DNA of 64,000 nucleotides, from assembly GCA_036365145.1 (NCBI GenBank), contig JAEOAD010000012.1:45143001-45207000 (forward strand), in the 5' to 3' direction. The notes beneath the pieces were generated by a model that did no database searches, was not told the DNA's origin, and was given only the letters and a program-made list of their open reading frames with translations. This DNA comes from Orientallactaga sibirica (lineage: Eukaryota; Chordata; Mammalia; Rodentia; Dipodidae). Below are positions 43,161-54,499 of this stretch, piece by piece (the first letter of the stretch is position 1; each line of letters starts with the position of its first letter). Both the position numbers and the translations under genes were made by a program.

Positions 43161-44734
43161 AAAATTGATGTACAACAATTACTCTAATATATATAATGTT
43201 TTAATATTTATAATTCTATATTTAATACTAATTTTCATGAACTAATTAGCTGATCTAATAATAAATATCATCCTACAGTTTGGCTGTGCATCCTATGTGC
43301 CCTATTTAAAATTGTTTCTTGGAATCCATCAGTCCATAACCAGTGAAATTCATTTTAGATTTGTCTGACCTTCTGACCTGCTACTCAGGGTTTTCTTTCT
43401 TTACATTTTGGACAAAGCATAATAATTGTGTTATGGATGTCACCTTATTCTCAATTTCTGAATTTCAAAAGAAAACCTGTATTCTCACCTATAATTACAC
43501 CTAAAAGTGAAGGGCTTCTTCTAGCAGCAATGCAAACATACACATATATTCACACATCCACACACATACGAGGGCACAGAAGGCTATCCCACAACTTTAT
43601 AATAATGAGTACTACGGAAGTCTAAGTATAAGGAAAATAAAGACAGCAAGAAACTGAGAGATGGCCACTTTTTATATAATTTGCTTGTGTTATTTTACAA
43701 TAATTTTTATTATGATAATTTTAAAATTAAAATGTTCAATTTTGAAAGCCCCCACGGCAATGGCATTGGTAAGGCAAGATTTAAGTGGATTATGTTCTGC
43801 AGTTGTTGGTTGTTAGCTCACCTCACAGTGAAGGAAACTCTGCATCTTTTCAAAGGGACTGAGAACTGCTGGAGGTGTGGTTCTCCCAGCAGCCATCTGA
43901 AGACACAAACCAAGTCCGGGACTCTTGGCTCTATCCCAGGATCTGAGTGTGACGTACTGTTGAAGTCTGTGCAATGTTCAGTCATAAGTGTAACTAAACT
44001 GACAAGCAGGAAGCTATGTGCCCAGTGAGAGAAACTTGCTTTCTCCAAGAGATGGCTCATGGTGTTAAAAGCTCTCGCTCCCCTGCTGAAGCTTGCAAGG
44101 GATTACTGTAGGTTTGACTCAATTCAAAGTTCCTTTAATTCTCTTAGGGATTTCATGACGCCTTCTCACCAAGGGCACCAACACTAGAATTTCCAGGAAG
44201 AGATAATTTTGTAACAGTAAGTTTTCCAAATGGAGAGGCATACTGTAGAGGACATATTAATTTGGTGGTACTGAATACATGTTGGATTTTCCAGAGTCAG
44301 ATCAAGTTCTAGAAATTGATGAGGCCGCTTGATCCAGCAATTATGAACTGGAATAAGGTGCTATTATGAACATGACACTCATGAGAGTGAAATTCATGAA
44401 CTACTACCAGGTTCTGTCATGGAAGCCCACATGATTCAATGTTTGTGGGTATTCAATGAGTGGAATGAAATCAGATAGAACTTAGTAGACTATTCACATC
44501 ACACCAGAACCAGAATTTTCATCTTATCTTTAAAGCAACCTTAAGTCAGACCTTCTATGATGACCTGATTAATAAAGTTATTACAATTTTGTTTTTACCA
44601 GATCTACTAAGAGGCAGCAATAACAGCAGAGTAGACTATGAAAAAAAAAATGAATAAAGAACACACACACAAGTGAATAAACAATAGAAGATGATGGTTA
44701 CTTTTAAAAAAACTTGACACTTTTCATATATGTA
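43161..44734. other. Long stretch without recognised repeats
   Basis: AT-rich to about 43740, then ordinary composition. A 115-codon frame at 43681-44028 has no recognisable domain. Nothing else is seen. Confidence 0.4.
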
Positions 44735-45100
44735 TATGTACATTTTGGTCATAATCCCTCTTCTACATTGATGGTCTTTTTTCCTTGTCTTTCTGCACCA
44801 CCTATGACAGAATGGGCCCAGTATTGTATATGTTTTATGCAGGTAATTAAAGCCACTGTGAGTGTCATGAATGTGATGGCCACTTTCTGTCAGGAAGACA
44901 CCATTACAAAGCACTCCTCCCCATCCTCTAGCACTTACATTCTTTGCAGCTCTTATTCTGCAATGCTCCCTGAGCCTTAAGAGACCATGATAGAGCTGTC
45001 TTGTTTCATGCTGAGCTGTCTCATTTTATTCTCAGCACTTTGAGAAGTTTTGAGTAGATTTTGATACTGGGGGTAGGGTGCTTACCATGACCACTGCCTT
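44735..45100 (-). mobile_element. L1 3'-UTR fragment
   Basis: 'ctgcaccacctatgacagaa', 'cccagtattgtatatg' and 'atgtgatggccactttctg' follow, in order, the same minus-strand UTR as 53230-53850 and 58495-59215. Confidence 0.75.
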
Positions 45101-45179
45101 GTAGGTACTGAAAGCCCTAGGTGTGTGATCGTGTTAGCATTTTGAAGTATACACATCAAGGAGTTAGATATCTCTTCTT

Positions 45180-45186
45180 CTCTCTG

Positions 45187-45217
<31 letters not shown>

Positions 45218-45290
45218 GATAGGGGTGCCATGTACCCAGGCTGGCCACAAACTCACCATGTACCTGAGGATGATATTGGAAGGAGGTATA
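45180..45290 (-). mobile_element. CT tract plus B1-like relic
   Basis: An interrupted CT run (45180-45216) is followed by 'acccaggctggccacaaact' and 'caccatgtacctgagg', a remnant of the B1 antisense body. Confidence 0.5.
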
Positions 45291-45998
45291 TATCTTGTAC
45301 CTTGCATGAATATTCTCTTCTTTGTTCAGAGATTATATACCATTCTTGTTGTAAAATTGAATTGCATAGAGAAAAAAAATTACTATATGAAACTTTACAC
45401 ATGTGAAAATAATTCAATTTGCTTTATTCACAGTATAATAATTCTGCAGGTGTATCCAAAAGTCCCCATAGACAAAGCTTTTGTTCTCATTAAGTGTTGG
45501 CCTCAGCCTAACAATTTGGGACACTTATATTAAACTGTGGCCACAATTTAAATCCAGTTACCTCCACTTTCTAGAACATATTCTCTAACAATGTTATTCA
45601 AAACTAATTTCTTTTTCATATAGATATTTTTGCAATGGAAATTAAAGGTTTTCTTCCACAAATCCAGTCCTCTTAAGAAAATTATTATTCATTTTGTGTG
45701 CTACTATTTTAATAATGTTTCCTGCACCTCTAGTTTTTTATTTTCTTTCCTTTCCATGGTATCTCCCTGAACCATCCATCCAGTTAAAGCATGTACATAT
45801 ATATATATATATATTTTTTTCTCTCAAATAAATAAATATTATAAATTTTTAAAAGAAGACAGAAAAACTAGAAGTACATGATAAGATTGGAGATTTAAAC
45901 CAAGTATATCTGAATTATAGTAAATGTAAATATTAAATGCTTCAATTACAAGATGTACTATTAGACCAAATTTGAATAACTAAATGCAACTAAATGCT
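45291..45998. other. Unassigned AT-rich DNA
   Basis: Contains a short TA run at about 45797-45813 followed by 'tctctcaaataaataaat', which looks like an isolated DIP-like SINE tail without a body. Confidence 0.4.
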
Positions 45999-46047
45999 AT
46001 ATACATGTATGTATGTATATGTATATATACATGTATGTATATATACA

Positions 46048-46095
<48 letters not shown>
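45999..46095. repeat. (TA)n/(TATG)n microsatellite
   Basis: 'atacatgtatgta'-type units give way to more than 20 pure TA units at about 46049-46095. Confidence 0.95.
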
Positions 46096-46097
<2 letters not shown>

Positions 46098-46199
46098 TAC
46101 AGAAATATATGAAATAATACAGGTCTCTAATAGTCATGGATATCAGCACATGTATTTGGTACAGAGAATTTTCTACCATGAAACCAAAAACTAAAAATA

Positions 46200-46331
46200 G
46201 CCTGGCATGGTGTCACACACCTTTAATCCCAGCACTTGGGAGGCAGAGGTATGAGGATCACCATGAGTTTGAGACTACATAGTTAATTCCAGGTCAGCCT
46301 GGACCAGAGTGAAACCCTACCTTGAAAAAAA
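46200..46331 (+). mobile_element. B1 SINE
   Basis: A plus-strand B1, slightly shortened internally, with flanks 'aaaaactaaaaata' and 'aaaaactaaagata' (46186-46199 and 46332-46345). Confidence 0.94.
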
Positions 46332-46345
46332 AAAAACTAAAGATA

Positions 46346-46697
46346 ATATATACATAGATGAGCAAAAATTGACCAGTTCTCTGATGTAGTGCAATGGCCT
46401 TTTCTCTGATCCCGGGTCCTCTATTTTGCTATCTTTTTGGCAAAAACAATCCCACACATTTTTGTTGTTTTCGATTTAAAGTGTGAAAACAACTTAAAGA
46501 CATATGTCAAACCACCACTGAGCAAAATTCTAGGCTGTTTGTATTTTTCCCATACAGCTTTTCACTTTAGTGATTTGTTTTATCCATATCTAATTGGATA
46601 TATTTTTAGTTATTTAACTTTACTATAATTTTTCTAGTTACATTAAATTTAGTTGCCATAAAACCAATATATCACTTTTCTTACATTCATATTTAAT
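46346..46697. other. Unassigned AT-rich DNA
   Basis: No recognised feature. Confidence 0.4.
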
Positions 46698-46712
46698 CAA
46701 TCCATATAATTT

Positions 46713-46913
46713 AAAAAAATATTTTATTTTTATTTATTTATTTGACAGAGAGAAAGAAGCAGAAAGAGAAAGAAAATGGGCCAGGGCCTCCAGCCTCTGC
46801 AAACAAACTCCAGATGCATGGGGATCATGTGCATCTGGCTTATATGGGACCTGGAGAATTGAACCTTTGGCTTTTCAGGCAAGCAACTTAACTGCTAAGC
46901 CAACCCTCCAGTC
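46713..46913 (-). mobile_element. DIP-like SINE, first of a triple
   Basis: A minus-strand copy, head 'gccaaccctccagtc'. Near-identical 15-bp target words ('caatccatataattt' and 'caattcatataattt') lie at 46698-46712 and 46914-46928. Confidence 0.94.
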
Positions 46914-46928
46914 CAATTCATATAATTT

Positions 46929-47140
46929 AAAAAATATTTTATTTATTTATTTAACAGTGGGAAAGAGAAAGACACAGCTGTAAAGAGACAGTGGGTATGC
47001 CAGGGCCTTTAGCCACTGCAAACGAACAATAGCCACAAGCACCACCTTGCGCATCTGGTTGACGTGAGTACTGAGAAATCAAACCTGGGTCCTTAGGCTT
47101 CATAGGCAAGTTCCTTTACCACTAAGAAATCTCTCCAGGC
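46929..47140 (-). mobile_element. DIP-like SINE, second of a triple
   Basis: Starts right after the second target word and ends at the third ('caatttagatatttt', 47141-47155). Same orientation as its neighbours. Confidence 0.92.
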
Positions 47141-47155
47141 CAATTTAGATATTTT

Positions 47156-47388
47156 TAAAAATATTTTAAGTATTTTTTATTTATGTATTAGAGAGAGAGA
47201 AAGAGGCTGAGAGAGAGGAAAAGAGACAGAGAGAGACAACCGGTACACCATGGCCTCTAGCCACTGTGAACGAACTCCAGACACATGTGCACCTTGTGCA
47301 TATGGCTTACATGGGTCCTGGGGAACTGAACCTGGGTCCTTAGGCTTTACAGATAGGTACCTTAACCACTAAGCAATCTCTCAAGCCC
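47156..47388 (-). mobile_element. DIP-like SINE, third of a triple
   Basis: Starts after the third target word. The fourth, most diverged word ('catttacgataatgt', 47389-47403) closes the array. Confidence 0.9.
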
Positions 47389-47403
47389 CATTTACGATAA
47401 TGT

Positions 47404-48519
47404 TAAAGCATATAATTAGAACAATAGCAGACCTAGTATGTACAGGTTTGGGAACAAACACAAACTGAACTAACCCTTAATGAGCAAATAGAATGAAAAC
47501 AGCTCAACTGGTATCCAGGGACTTGACGATGCAGCAGAACATTCCTTAACCACTTTCTCGCTGGGTGGTCTGACCCATCCTATTCTCTGTATCAAATACA
47601 TGTGCTGCTGCCCATGACTGTTAGAATACTGGCTTATTTCTTAGAAGGATATAACCCCAAACTTAGTGGAATAACACACTATTTGTTGTGTTTACTCTAG
47701 AATGTATACTGCCTCTTTCTCTGTTGGAGAAGATATTCTGAGCAGCCTCTTACACATTTCTCAGTCTTCCAACAGGAACAGTTCCATTGTCACTGACAGG
47801 AAGCCAGAGGAGACATGTGTCACAGTAACTGACAAACAGTACCTCTGCCTAAGTCATGACACTAAACTTTCTTAACCACCTGAGATCTGGACAGAGAGTA
47901 CTTACTGTATAGTTAACTAATAAGAAGTTCTAGAAAACTAATGGAAAGTTAAAAAATACAAAGAGTAGTCCTCTTTGGGTACATGGGTGATTTGCTCAGA
48001 AGGGCTATGAGGGAATTCTATTAGTTATACAAAGGGCATCTAGCTTGGGAAATAGGGGCTTTAGACAATCTTAGACAGCCTTATGAATGGCAAAAAGACA
48101 GAAAGAAAACTGGGTACACCTCTATTTATCTGTTGCTCTAGCCTCAGCTCACCTTAGACAAAAGGTTGTTGTCTGTGTCATTGTTTTGCTTCCTGGAAAG
48201 GAAGTTGGAATATGAATAAAGAATGAGCTTTTCTGTTGGGCAAGTGACTAAGGACAATATTCTGGCCAGTGGCTTACCCTTCAGTGAGTTACAATAGGTT
48301 TTCCTCTTGGTCCTTGAAAAGACAAGCAAACAGGACAGAGCAGCAACTCCATGACTGACAGACCCACAGAATACCTCTGAACACCTGCAGACAGGCCCTG
48401 AGGCCCCAGTTCAATTCAGGTACACTTTCTGGAATACCTAAGAAATCTGATCCCCTCCACTCTATCCATGCTAAGAAAACTTAATTTGTATACAACAATA
48501 GAAACATATTCTATCTTTG
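47404..48519. other. Mostly unassigned DNA
   Basis: A possible antisense MLT1-like trace at 47640-47700 ('taaccccaaacttagtggaa') is too short to bound. Nothing else is seen. Confidence 0.4.
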
Positions 48520-48735
48520 GAGCTTTTCATTTGTACCAAAGATGATCTCATTTGACCTTTGCAATGATCCCGGGGGTTGGAAGGGGTTATTATTAGCTAC
48601 ATTGTCAAAAATGGAAAAGTAAAGCTCAGATTATTTGAATAAATAACCAGTCCCAGACTGCCTACCTAGGAAGAGATAGAGTCTGAATTTCAACCCACGA
48701 AATCAGAGGCCATCTGGCTCAGTGTTAACCAAGGC
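48520..48735 (-). mobile_element. MIR ancient SINE
   Basis: 'gatctcatttgacctttgca', 'ggggttattattagctacat', 'agtaaagctcagattatttg' and 'gtctgaatttcaaccca' give the MIR antisense order. Confidence 0.65.
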
Positions 48736-48949
48736 AAGAAAACTGACATGGCTGGGGAGCATCAGAACAGTATGAGGAGGCCACCTTGTATGCAGGCAAC
48801 ATTTCTGAAAGACAGTAACAAAAATGGTCCCAAGAAGCCAGCAAAGACAGCCCCGCATATTTTCAGACAAAAGGGAAAGATACAGTAAAAAAAAAAAAAA
48901 AAAAGGCCCAATTATTTTTTTTTTTTGAGGCAAGTCCAAAAGACTGTCC

Positions 48950-49112
48950 TTTTTTGTTTTTTATGAGAGAGGGACAGAATTGACATGCCAAGGCCTCCAG
49001 CCACTGCAATCAAACTCCAGACACTTGCGTGTTTGCATCACCTTGTGAGTTGATACATGGGTTCCTAGGCTTCACAGGCAAGCGCCTTAATGGCTAAGCC
49101 GTCTCTACAGCC
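48950..49112 (-). mobile_element. DIP-like SINE, shortened
   Basis: A minus-strand copy with a reduced GA tract, 'caaggcctccagccactgc' and the head 'aagccgtctctacagccc'. A T-run and A-run lie just upstream (48886-48930). Confidence 0.85.
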
Positions 49113-49387
49113 CCCATTTTTTATTGACATAATCTTACCTCGTTCCTTTATTTTATCAGCATATATCTATTGCACAGAGTGATGACTTTCATAGATATCT
49201 TCATTCGTGTATATCATGTACTTTGACTACATTCACTCCCTTTACCCTCTCTTTTCAGCCCCTCTTTCCTTTCCTTTTCCCACATAGTACCACTTCTTTC
49301 TTTCTTTTGTGTGCATGTGTATGACGTGTGCACACATGTGAATATGCCATGTTTGTTTGTGTATGTGTGGGCACACATGTGTGCAGT

Positions 49388-49432
<45 letters not shown>

Positions 49433-49940
49433 ATGTGGAGGCCAGAGGGTGATGTCAGGTGTCTTTCTGGATATCTCTCTACCTTATTTACTGAATCCAG
49501 AGCTCATTCATTCAGCTAGTCTAGCTAGCCAACTTTCTGTCTCCACCTGTCTCCAACTCCAAGGTAATGGAATTACAGGTTGGCTTCTCTGCCTGCTAGG
49601 CCTTTTTATTAGTGTTGGGATCTGAACTCTGGTGTTCATGCTCACGTAGTAAGCAATTTACTCACTGAGCCATCTCTTCAACCACCCACTTCAATTTTAA
49701 TATCATATATAAGCTTTTATACATAACTCCATATACATGCACATACATGTATGTATACATCAACACATAACCTAGGATTGACACGTATTTATCTTTCTGA
49801 GTCTGGCTTAGTTTGTTTAATATGATGATCTCTAGTTCTATCCATTTTCCTAAAAAAAAAAAAAATCACATAATTTTGTTCTTCTTTGAGAATGAGTAAA
49901 ACTCCATTGCATGTACACCAAAAATTTTCTTTTCTTTCTT
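49113..49940 (-). mobile_element. L1 3' part, minus strand (ORF2 end and UTR)
   Basis: 'tttttattgacataatc' at the left is an L1 3' terminus. The right part (49785-49940) contains 'ctgagtctggcttagtttg', 'atgatctctagttctatcc' and 'taaaactccattgcatgtac', the reverse complement of the last ORF2 codons. A B4 SINE interrupts it. It pairs with the inverted segment at 50150-50388. Confidence 0.78.
49301..49687 (-). mobile_element. B4-type dimeric SINE with GT tail
   Basis: It starts with a GT-rich tail holding a long pure (GT)n (49393-49431), then 'gcatgtggaggccagagg', 'taatggaattacaggttgg' and 'ctgagccatctcttcaac'. It is inserted in L1; flanks 'ccacttctttc' and 'cccacttcaat' may be the duplication. 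Confidence 0.75.
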
Positions 49941-49974
49941 TTTTCTTGGAATCATTTTAATTTAATTTATTTAT

Positions 49975-50140
49975 TTTTTTTTTTGTTGTTGTTGTTTTTT
50001 CAAGGTAGGGTCTCACTCTAGCTCAGGCTGACCTGGAATTCACTCTGTAGTGTCAGGCTTGCCTTGAATTCATGGCAATCCTCCTACCTCTGCCTCCCGA
50101 GTGTTGGGATTAAAGGCATGAGCCACCACACCTGGCCATT
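49975..50140 (-). mobile_element. B1 SINE at the L1 inversion junction
   Basis: A full minus-strand B1 with a T-rich (TTG)n tail. It lies between the two oppositely oriented L1 segments. Confidence 0.92.
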
Positions 50141-50149
50141 TTTAATTTT

Positions 50150-50388
50150 TAAATGAAGAGGAACATTTATTCACCACTTGTGGGAATGTAACCTGGTGCA
50201 GTAACTATGGAAATCAATGTGGAAGTATCTAAAAATAAAAAATAGAACTACCATATAACCCAGTTATACCACTCTTAAACATATACCCAGAGGATTTTCT
50301 ACCCTAACACAAAGATACTTTCAGATCTATGCTTATTGTTGTTCTTTTCACAACAGCAAGGAAATGGAATCAGCCTGAATTTTTTAAT
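50150..50388 (+). mobile_element. L1 ORF2 C-terminal segment, inverted part
   Basis: The plus strand carries 'ttattcaccacttgtggga', 'actatggaaatcaatgtgg', 'accatataacccagttatac', 'catatacccagaggat' and 'caaggaaatggaatcagc', the ORF2 region just upstream of the segment encoded at 49785-49940 on the other strand. Stops interrupt it. Confidence 0.82.
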
Positions 50389-50535
50389 GTCATTTTCTCT
50401 TATTTTAAAACATGAACACTTTTACCCCAACTTTCACAAAGAGATTAATGCATGTTTTGCTGCCTGTGACAAAAATTAATGAAATTTAAGTACTTCATAG
50501 TATATATTAGAATCATGTATTTTACTACTTTGTTT

Positions 50536-50720
50536 TTTTTTTAAATATTTTTATTTATTTATCCATTTTGAGAGAGAGACAGATAGAAATAATGGGTGTG
50601 CCAGGGCATCAAGCCACTGCACATGAACCCCAAATGCATGTGCCCCCTTGTGCATCTAGCTTACATGAGTACTGGGGAAATGAACCTCGGTCCTTAACTT
50701 CGCAGGGAAATACCTTAACC
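50536..50720 (-). mobile_element. DIP-like SINE, 5'-truncated
   Basis: A minus-strand copy that ends at 'ataccttaacc', so the first roughly 25 bp of the head are missing. A perfect 10-bp duplication 'actttgtttt' (50526-50535 and 50721-50730) shows the truncation happened at insertion. Confidence 0.92.
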
Positions 50721-50730
50721 ACTTTGTTTT

Positions 50731-51166
50731 AATTTTTGTAAATTCAGACACATTTGTCTCCTGTTCTGAAAACAAATGACTATTGATACAAGTAAGTAGA
50801 CACGCATGTGTATAAGTGTTATTATAGATAGACTATAAATGTGTATTTCTCTCTTATCAAAATACAGACTTCTAACAAGGCCTAAAAGAAAAGACCATAT
50901 TCAAAGTACTGCTATCAAACATCATATTACAAGACTTCTTGGATAATTAAAAAAATAAATATTTCATTGTGAAAAGGTATTCCTAGTTTACAACTCAAAA
51001 AAAAAAAAAGCTCAAAATATGTTGGAAAATGAAAATGTCTGGAAGTATCCTTCCAATACTGGACAAGCAGATCTTGAGACTTTTATCCCCATGATGAAGC
51101 ATATCAAAAGTGCTATATGAGGACAATAGCATAATTAGCCCTACAAAGTTGGGCATGTCACTACAG

Positions 51167-51197
<31 letters not shown>

Positions 51198-52242
51198 TAT
51201 TAAGACAGAAGAGCAGGCGTCCAAGTTCTGACTCTGAATTCTCCCTCAGTCTCAAGTAATTCCCCCTGTGGCTACATTGAGATGAGAAAAAGTACAATGA
51301 AACAGATTTTACACGTGTTCATTCAGACTCATTGCATTCCCACCGTTGTGCATGGAGACACCCTCAAAATGGTAGAGATTGAACTATGTAAGGCATTTGG
51401 CATCTATGAGAGTTTACCCTTAGCAGTGTGTCTGACTTTTGAAGTCATTGGATTTTAGAGGTATATATTCCACAGTTCTGTGAAGGTGAAAGTATTGTGA
51501 TAAATCTTGCAAAAAATCTCAGTTGAGTAGCAATAGGAAAAGGCATCTGGCTAAGACAGGAAGCTCCAGCTGATTGAAAATAAACGAGCTCTGTGTTCAG
51601 CAACAGCTGCAACAACAGCGGGCTGAGCCCTGATAGGTGGACAGGCACAGAGCAAGCCGGGCTAGGGCCTGGAATTTCCCCGAAATGAAATCTGAGAACT
51701 GTTTAGGTTGACCTTCTCGGTCTCAGCATAGTTGACCCCTTAAGAAATAAGAGATGACACATCCCAAAGCACATTAAACTTTTACAACAGCAGCTCAAAA
51801 AAATAAATAAATAAATAACCCACAAGTTGGAGAATGCATAGAGCTTTCTTGCGCTGATGGAACACTGGGGGACTGGCCTGCCTTAGGTTCTGTTTGGAGA
51901 ATAAACAAAGAGATTATTTAAGAATCATAGATGCCCGAGTTGCTGTGGTATGCATAGTTTCCAGAAAACAGATTTATCTGTTGATTAGAACCAGGCTTCC
52001 TATCCTGGGGAACCCACTTCCACACTGCAGTCAGGGTTACCATGACATAAAACAGAATATCGCCAATTACATTTTCAAAAGCTAATCTACAAATGATTGA
52101 AATGTTTGGAAAAATATATACAAGCAAATACAGTATTAAATTCCATAACATGACAGCCTCTTCAATAGCATGTTGCAGGGAATTGAGAATTTCCTTAGCA
52201 GGGAAGTCATATAAGTGGAAACCCCTCCTAGGTTAGTGCATG
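50731..52242. other. Long stretch without recognised repeats
   Basis: About 1.5 kb. It holds an A-run (50999-51009), a T-run (about 51169-51194) and an AAAT array (about 51798-51818). No gene or repeat family recognised. Confidence 0.4.
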
Positions 52243-52255
52243 AAGATACACCTTA

Positions 52256-52494
52256 GGGATTGGAGAGATGGCTTAGCGGTTAAGTGCTTGCCTGTGAAGC
52301 CTAAGGACCCTGGTTTGAGGCTCGACTCCCCAGTATCCGCCTAAGCCAGATGCACAAGGTGGCACATGCATCTGGAGTTCATTTGCAGGGGCTGGAGGCC
52401 CTGCTGCGCCCATTCTCTCTCTCTCTCTCTCTCTCTCTGCCTCTTTCTCTGCCTGTCACTCTCAAATAAATAAATAAAAATAAATTAAAAAAAA
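52256..52494 (+). mobile_element. DIP-like SINE, type A (young)
   Basis: Near-consensus copy ('tggcttagcggttaagtgct', 'gtttgaggctcgactcc') with a perfect 13-bp duplication 'aagatacacctta' (52243-52255 and 52495-52507). Confidence 0.96.
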
Positions 52495-52507
52495 AAGATA
52501 CACCTTA

Positions 52508-53229
52508 AAGATACAGCTGACCACAAGAGCACTGACTACACTTGATAACCTCACTTTCAAAAATACTGACTTCAAGCCAATTTTCACAGGGTTTTGAATT
52601 TCTTAAATGATTAGTTATTCAGAGAAGTACATTCTTTAAAAGAGAGAGAGAGAGAGACTGAGAGCTCACTAAGGTTCTGAGTCCAGCAGGACCTCTTAGA
52701 CTAGAAACGTGTCTTCTTTAGCTCTAACTGTAATGAAAAAAGCTCAAGAGATGAATTTCCTCCTAGGATGGAGGGATTGGCAATGTACTAAACTTAACTT
52801 TTTTTGTTTATAAAAATCACAAGTGACAGTTTTTCCAGAAAACTAAAATTTTACCAAACAGCATATATTATACACAACTGCTTTCCTTGTTAGGGAGTGG
52901 AGCCTGGAAGGTAACACACCCTACCACGAGAGCTCAGCTGCAGGACAAAAGCAGCTCTGTCTGCAGTTAACCTCCAGGTGACTCTGATTATACCAACTCG
53001 TTCTTTTGCCCTAAAAATTGGGCTGGTCTCTGAAAGAGGTGACTGGCCTTCTTGGTTAGATTTCCGGATAGAAAGGGAAGAGTCCTGGGTTTTCTTTCAC
53101 ACCGGACCAAACAAAGCTAGAGAATTAAAACTATTTTTAAAATAACTTAGTTAGCTGCTGTGGATCAGGATTGGCATCCTTGGGTTCTAAAGTTTAAAGC
53201 ATGTAGGTCTTGCTTCCTGACTTTTCTCC
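52508..53229. other. Unassigned DNA
   Basis: Short (AG)n at about 52641-52658. No recognised feature otherwise. Confidence 0.4.
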
Positions 53230-53850
53230 TCCTCTTTCTTCTTCCTTTCTTTTAATTTTGTTTTAATTGACAACCTTCATATACATACACAATATCCTGT
53301 GATCATAATCCCTTCCCACTACCTTACTTCATCTCCCCTCCTTTAACCCCCTCCACTAAACCCCTTCTCCTTTCCAACTAGTCCCTCTTCGATTTTGCTG
53401 TCATCCTTTTATTTTGTCCTGATATTATGCAGGTCTCAGGTAGGTAGCATTAGCCACTGTGAGTTCATGAGTACAATGGCCTCTGTGTGTCTAGAAGACA
53501 CGTTTCAGAGCTCTCCTTTCCCGCCTTGGCTCTTACATTCTTTCTGCCACCTCTTCCTCAATGGTCCCTAGGCTGAACACTCCACGGTCACTTCTCAATA
53601 CTTTGATGAATTTTGAATCACCCCAGTGGTCACTGCCATCTGAAAAGAGAACTTCTCTAACCCAAAGCGAGAGTAGCATTCATATATGGGCATAAACATA
53701 AGTATTTAGAAGGCAATTTGGTGAGCTTATATCCACTTAACCAAACAACAGTAGTAGCTTCCCCCTGGGGTTTATGACCTCCCCAGCCATAGGCCTTTGA
53801 GTAGGTTTTCAGTACCAGGCACAACTGACTTCTTAATACATGTGTTTGCT
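53230..53850 (-). mobile_element. L1 3' UTR, long copy
   Basis: 'tttaattgacaaccttcat' (terminus), then C-rich 'catctcccctcctttaac', 'tgtcatccttttattttgtc', 'agtacaatggcctctgtgtg' and on to about 53850. The same order appears at 58495-59215 and partly at 44735-45100. It stops before any ORF2 sequence. Confidence 0.78.
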
Positions 53851-54311
53851 TGTATTCATTTATAATCAACGGCTGATCTCTACTTTCTCCAACAGGCTTT
53901 ACTGTCCAGGTACATATTCCAAATGCTGATGGGAACTGCCCATCCCAACTTCCTGTCAGGCCTGCCTACCTACCACCGTGGCCTAATCCAAGCAGTGGCA
54001 TCTGGTAAAGATGAAAGGAAGCATCAATTCCATATATGTCCACAAAATGAGCCAGTCTATAAACAAAGGAAAGACGCACCAGCCATCTCTATTTACCAAC
54101 AGTTTAGTCTAACAATGCCTCAAAATCTCCCCAAGTACAGAGAAATGTGCGCAGTCATTAAACATCAAGTCCAGTGAATTAGTCACCTACTTATTAAAGA
54201 AACACACCCCAGTTTAGTGTTTGACACATCCATGCCTGCTGGATAGTTTGCTCCCCCCACTGCTAGGGCTCAATTTGACAAATTCATTTGTGCATCACGG
54301 ACCACTGTCTG
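53851..54311. other. Unassigned DNA
   Basis: An 84-codon plus-strand frame (53923-54177) has no recognisable domain. Confidence 0.4.
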
Positions 54312-54324
54312 GGCATTCACTTTT

Positions 54325-54486
54325 TTTTTTTTTTTTTTTTTGGTTTTGCAAGGTAGGGTCTCACTCTGGTCCAGGCTGACCTGGAATTCACTATGTAGTC
54401 TCAGGGTGGCCTCGAACTCTCAGTGATCCTCCTACCTCTGCCTCCCGAGTGCTGGGATTAAAGGCGTGCGCCACCACGCCCGGCTT
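54325..54486 (-). mobile_element. B1 SINE (young)
   Basis: A near-consensus minus-strand B1. A perfect 13-bp duplication 'ggcattcactttt' (54312-54324 and 54487-54499) overlaps its T-run. Confidence 0.96.
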
Positions 54487-54499
54487 GGCATTCACTTTT

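Noticed and set aside
46698..47403. Evenly spaced direct repeats resembling a CRISPR array
   Set aside because: The spacers are three full SINEs in a rodent genome; the repeats are target duplications.
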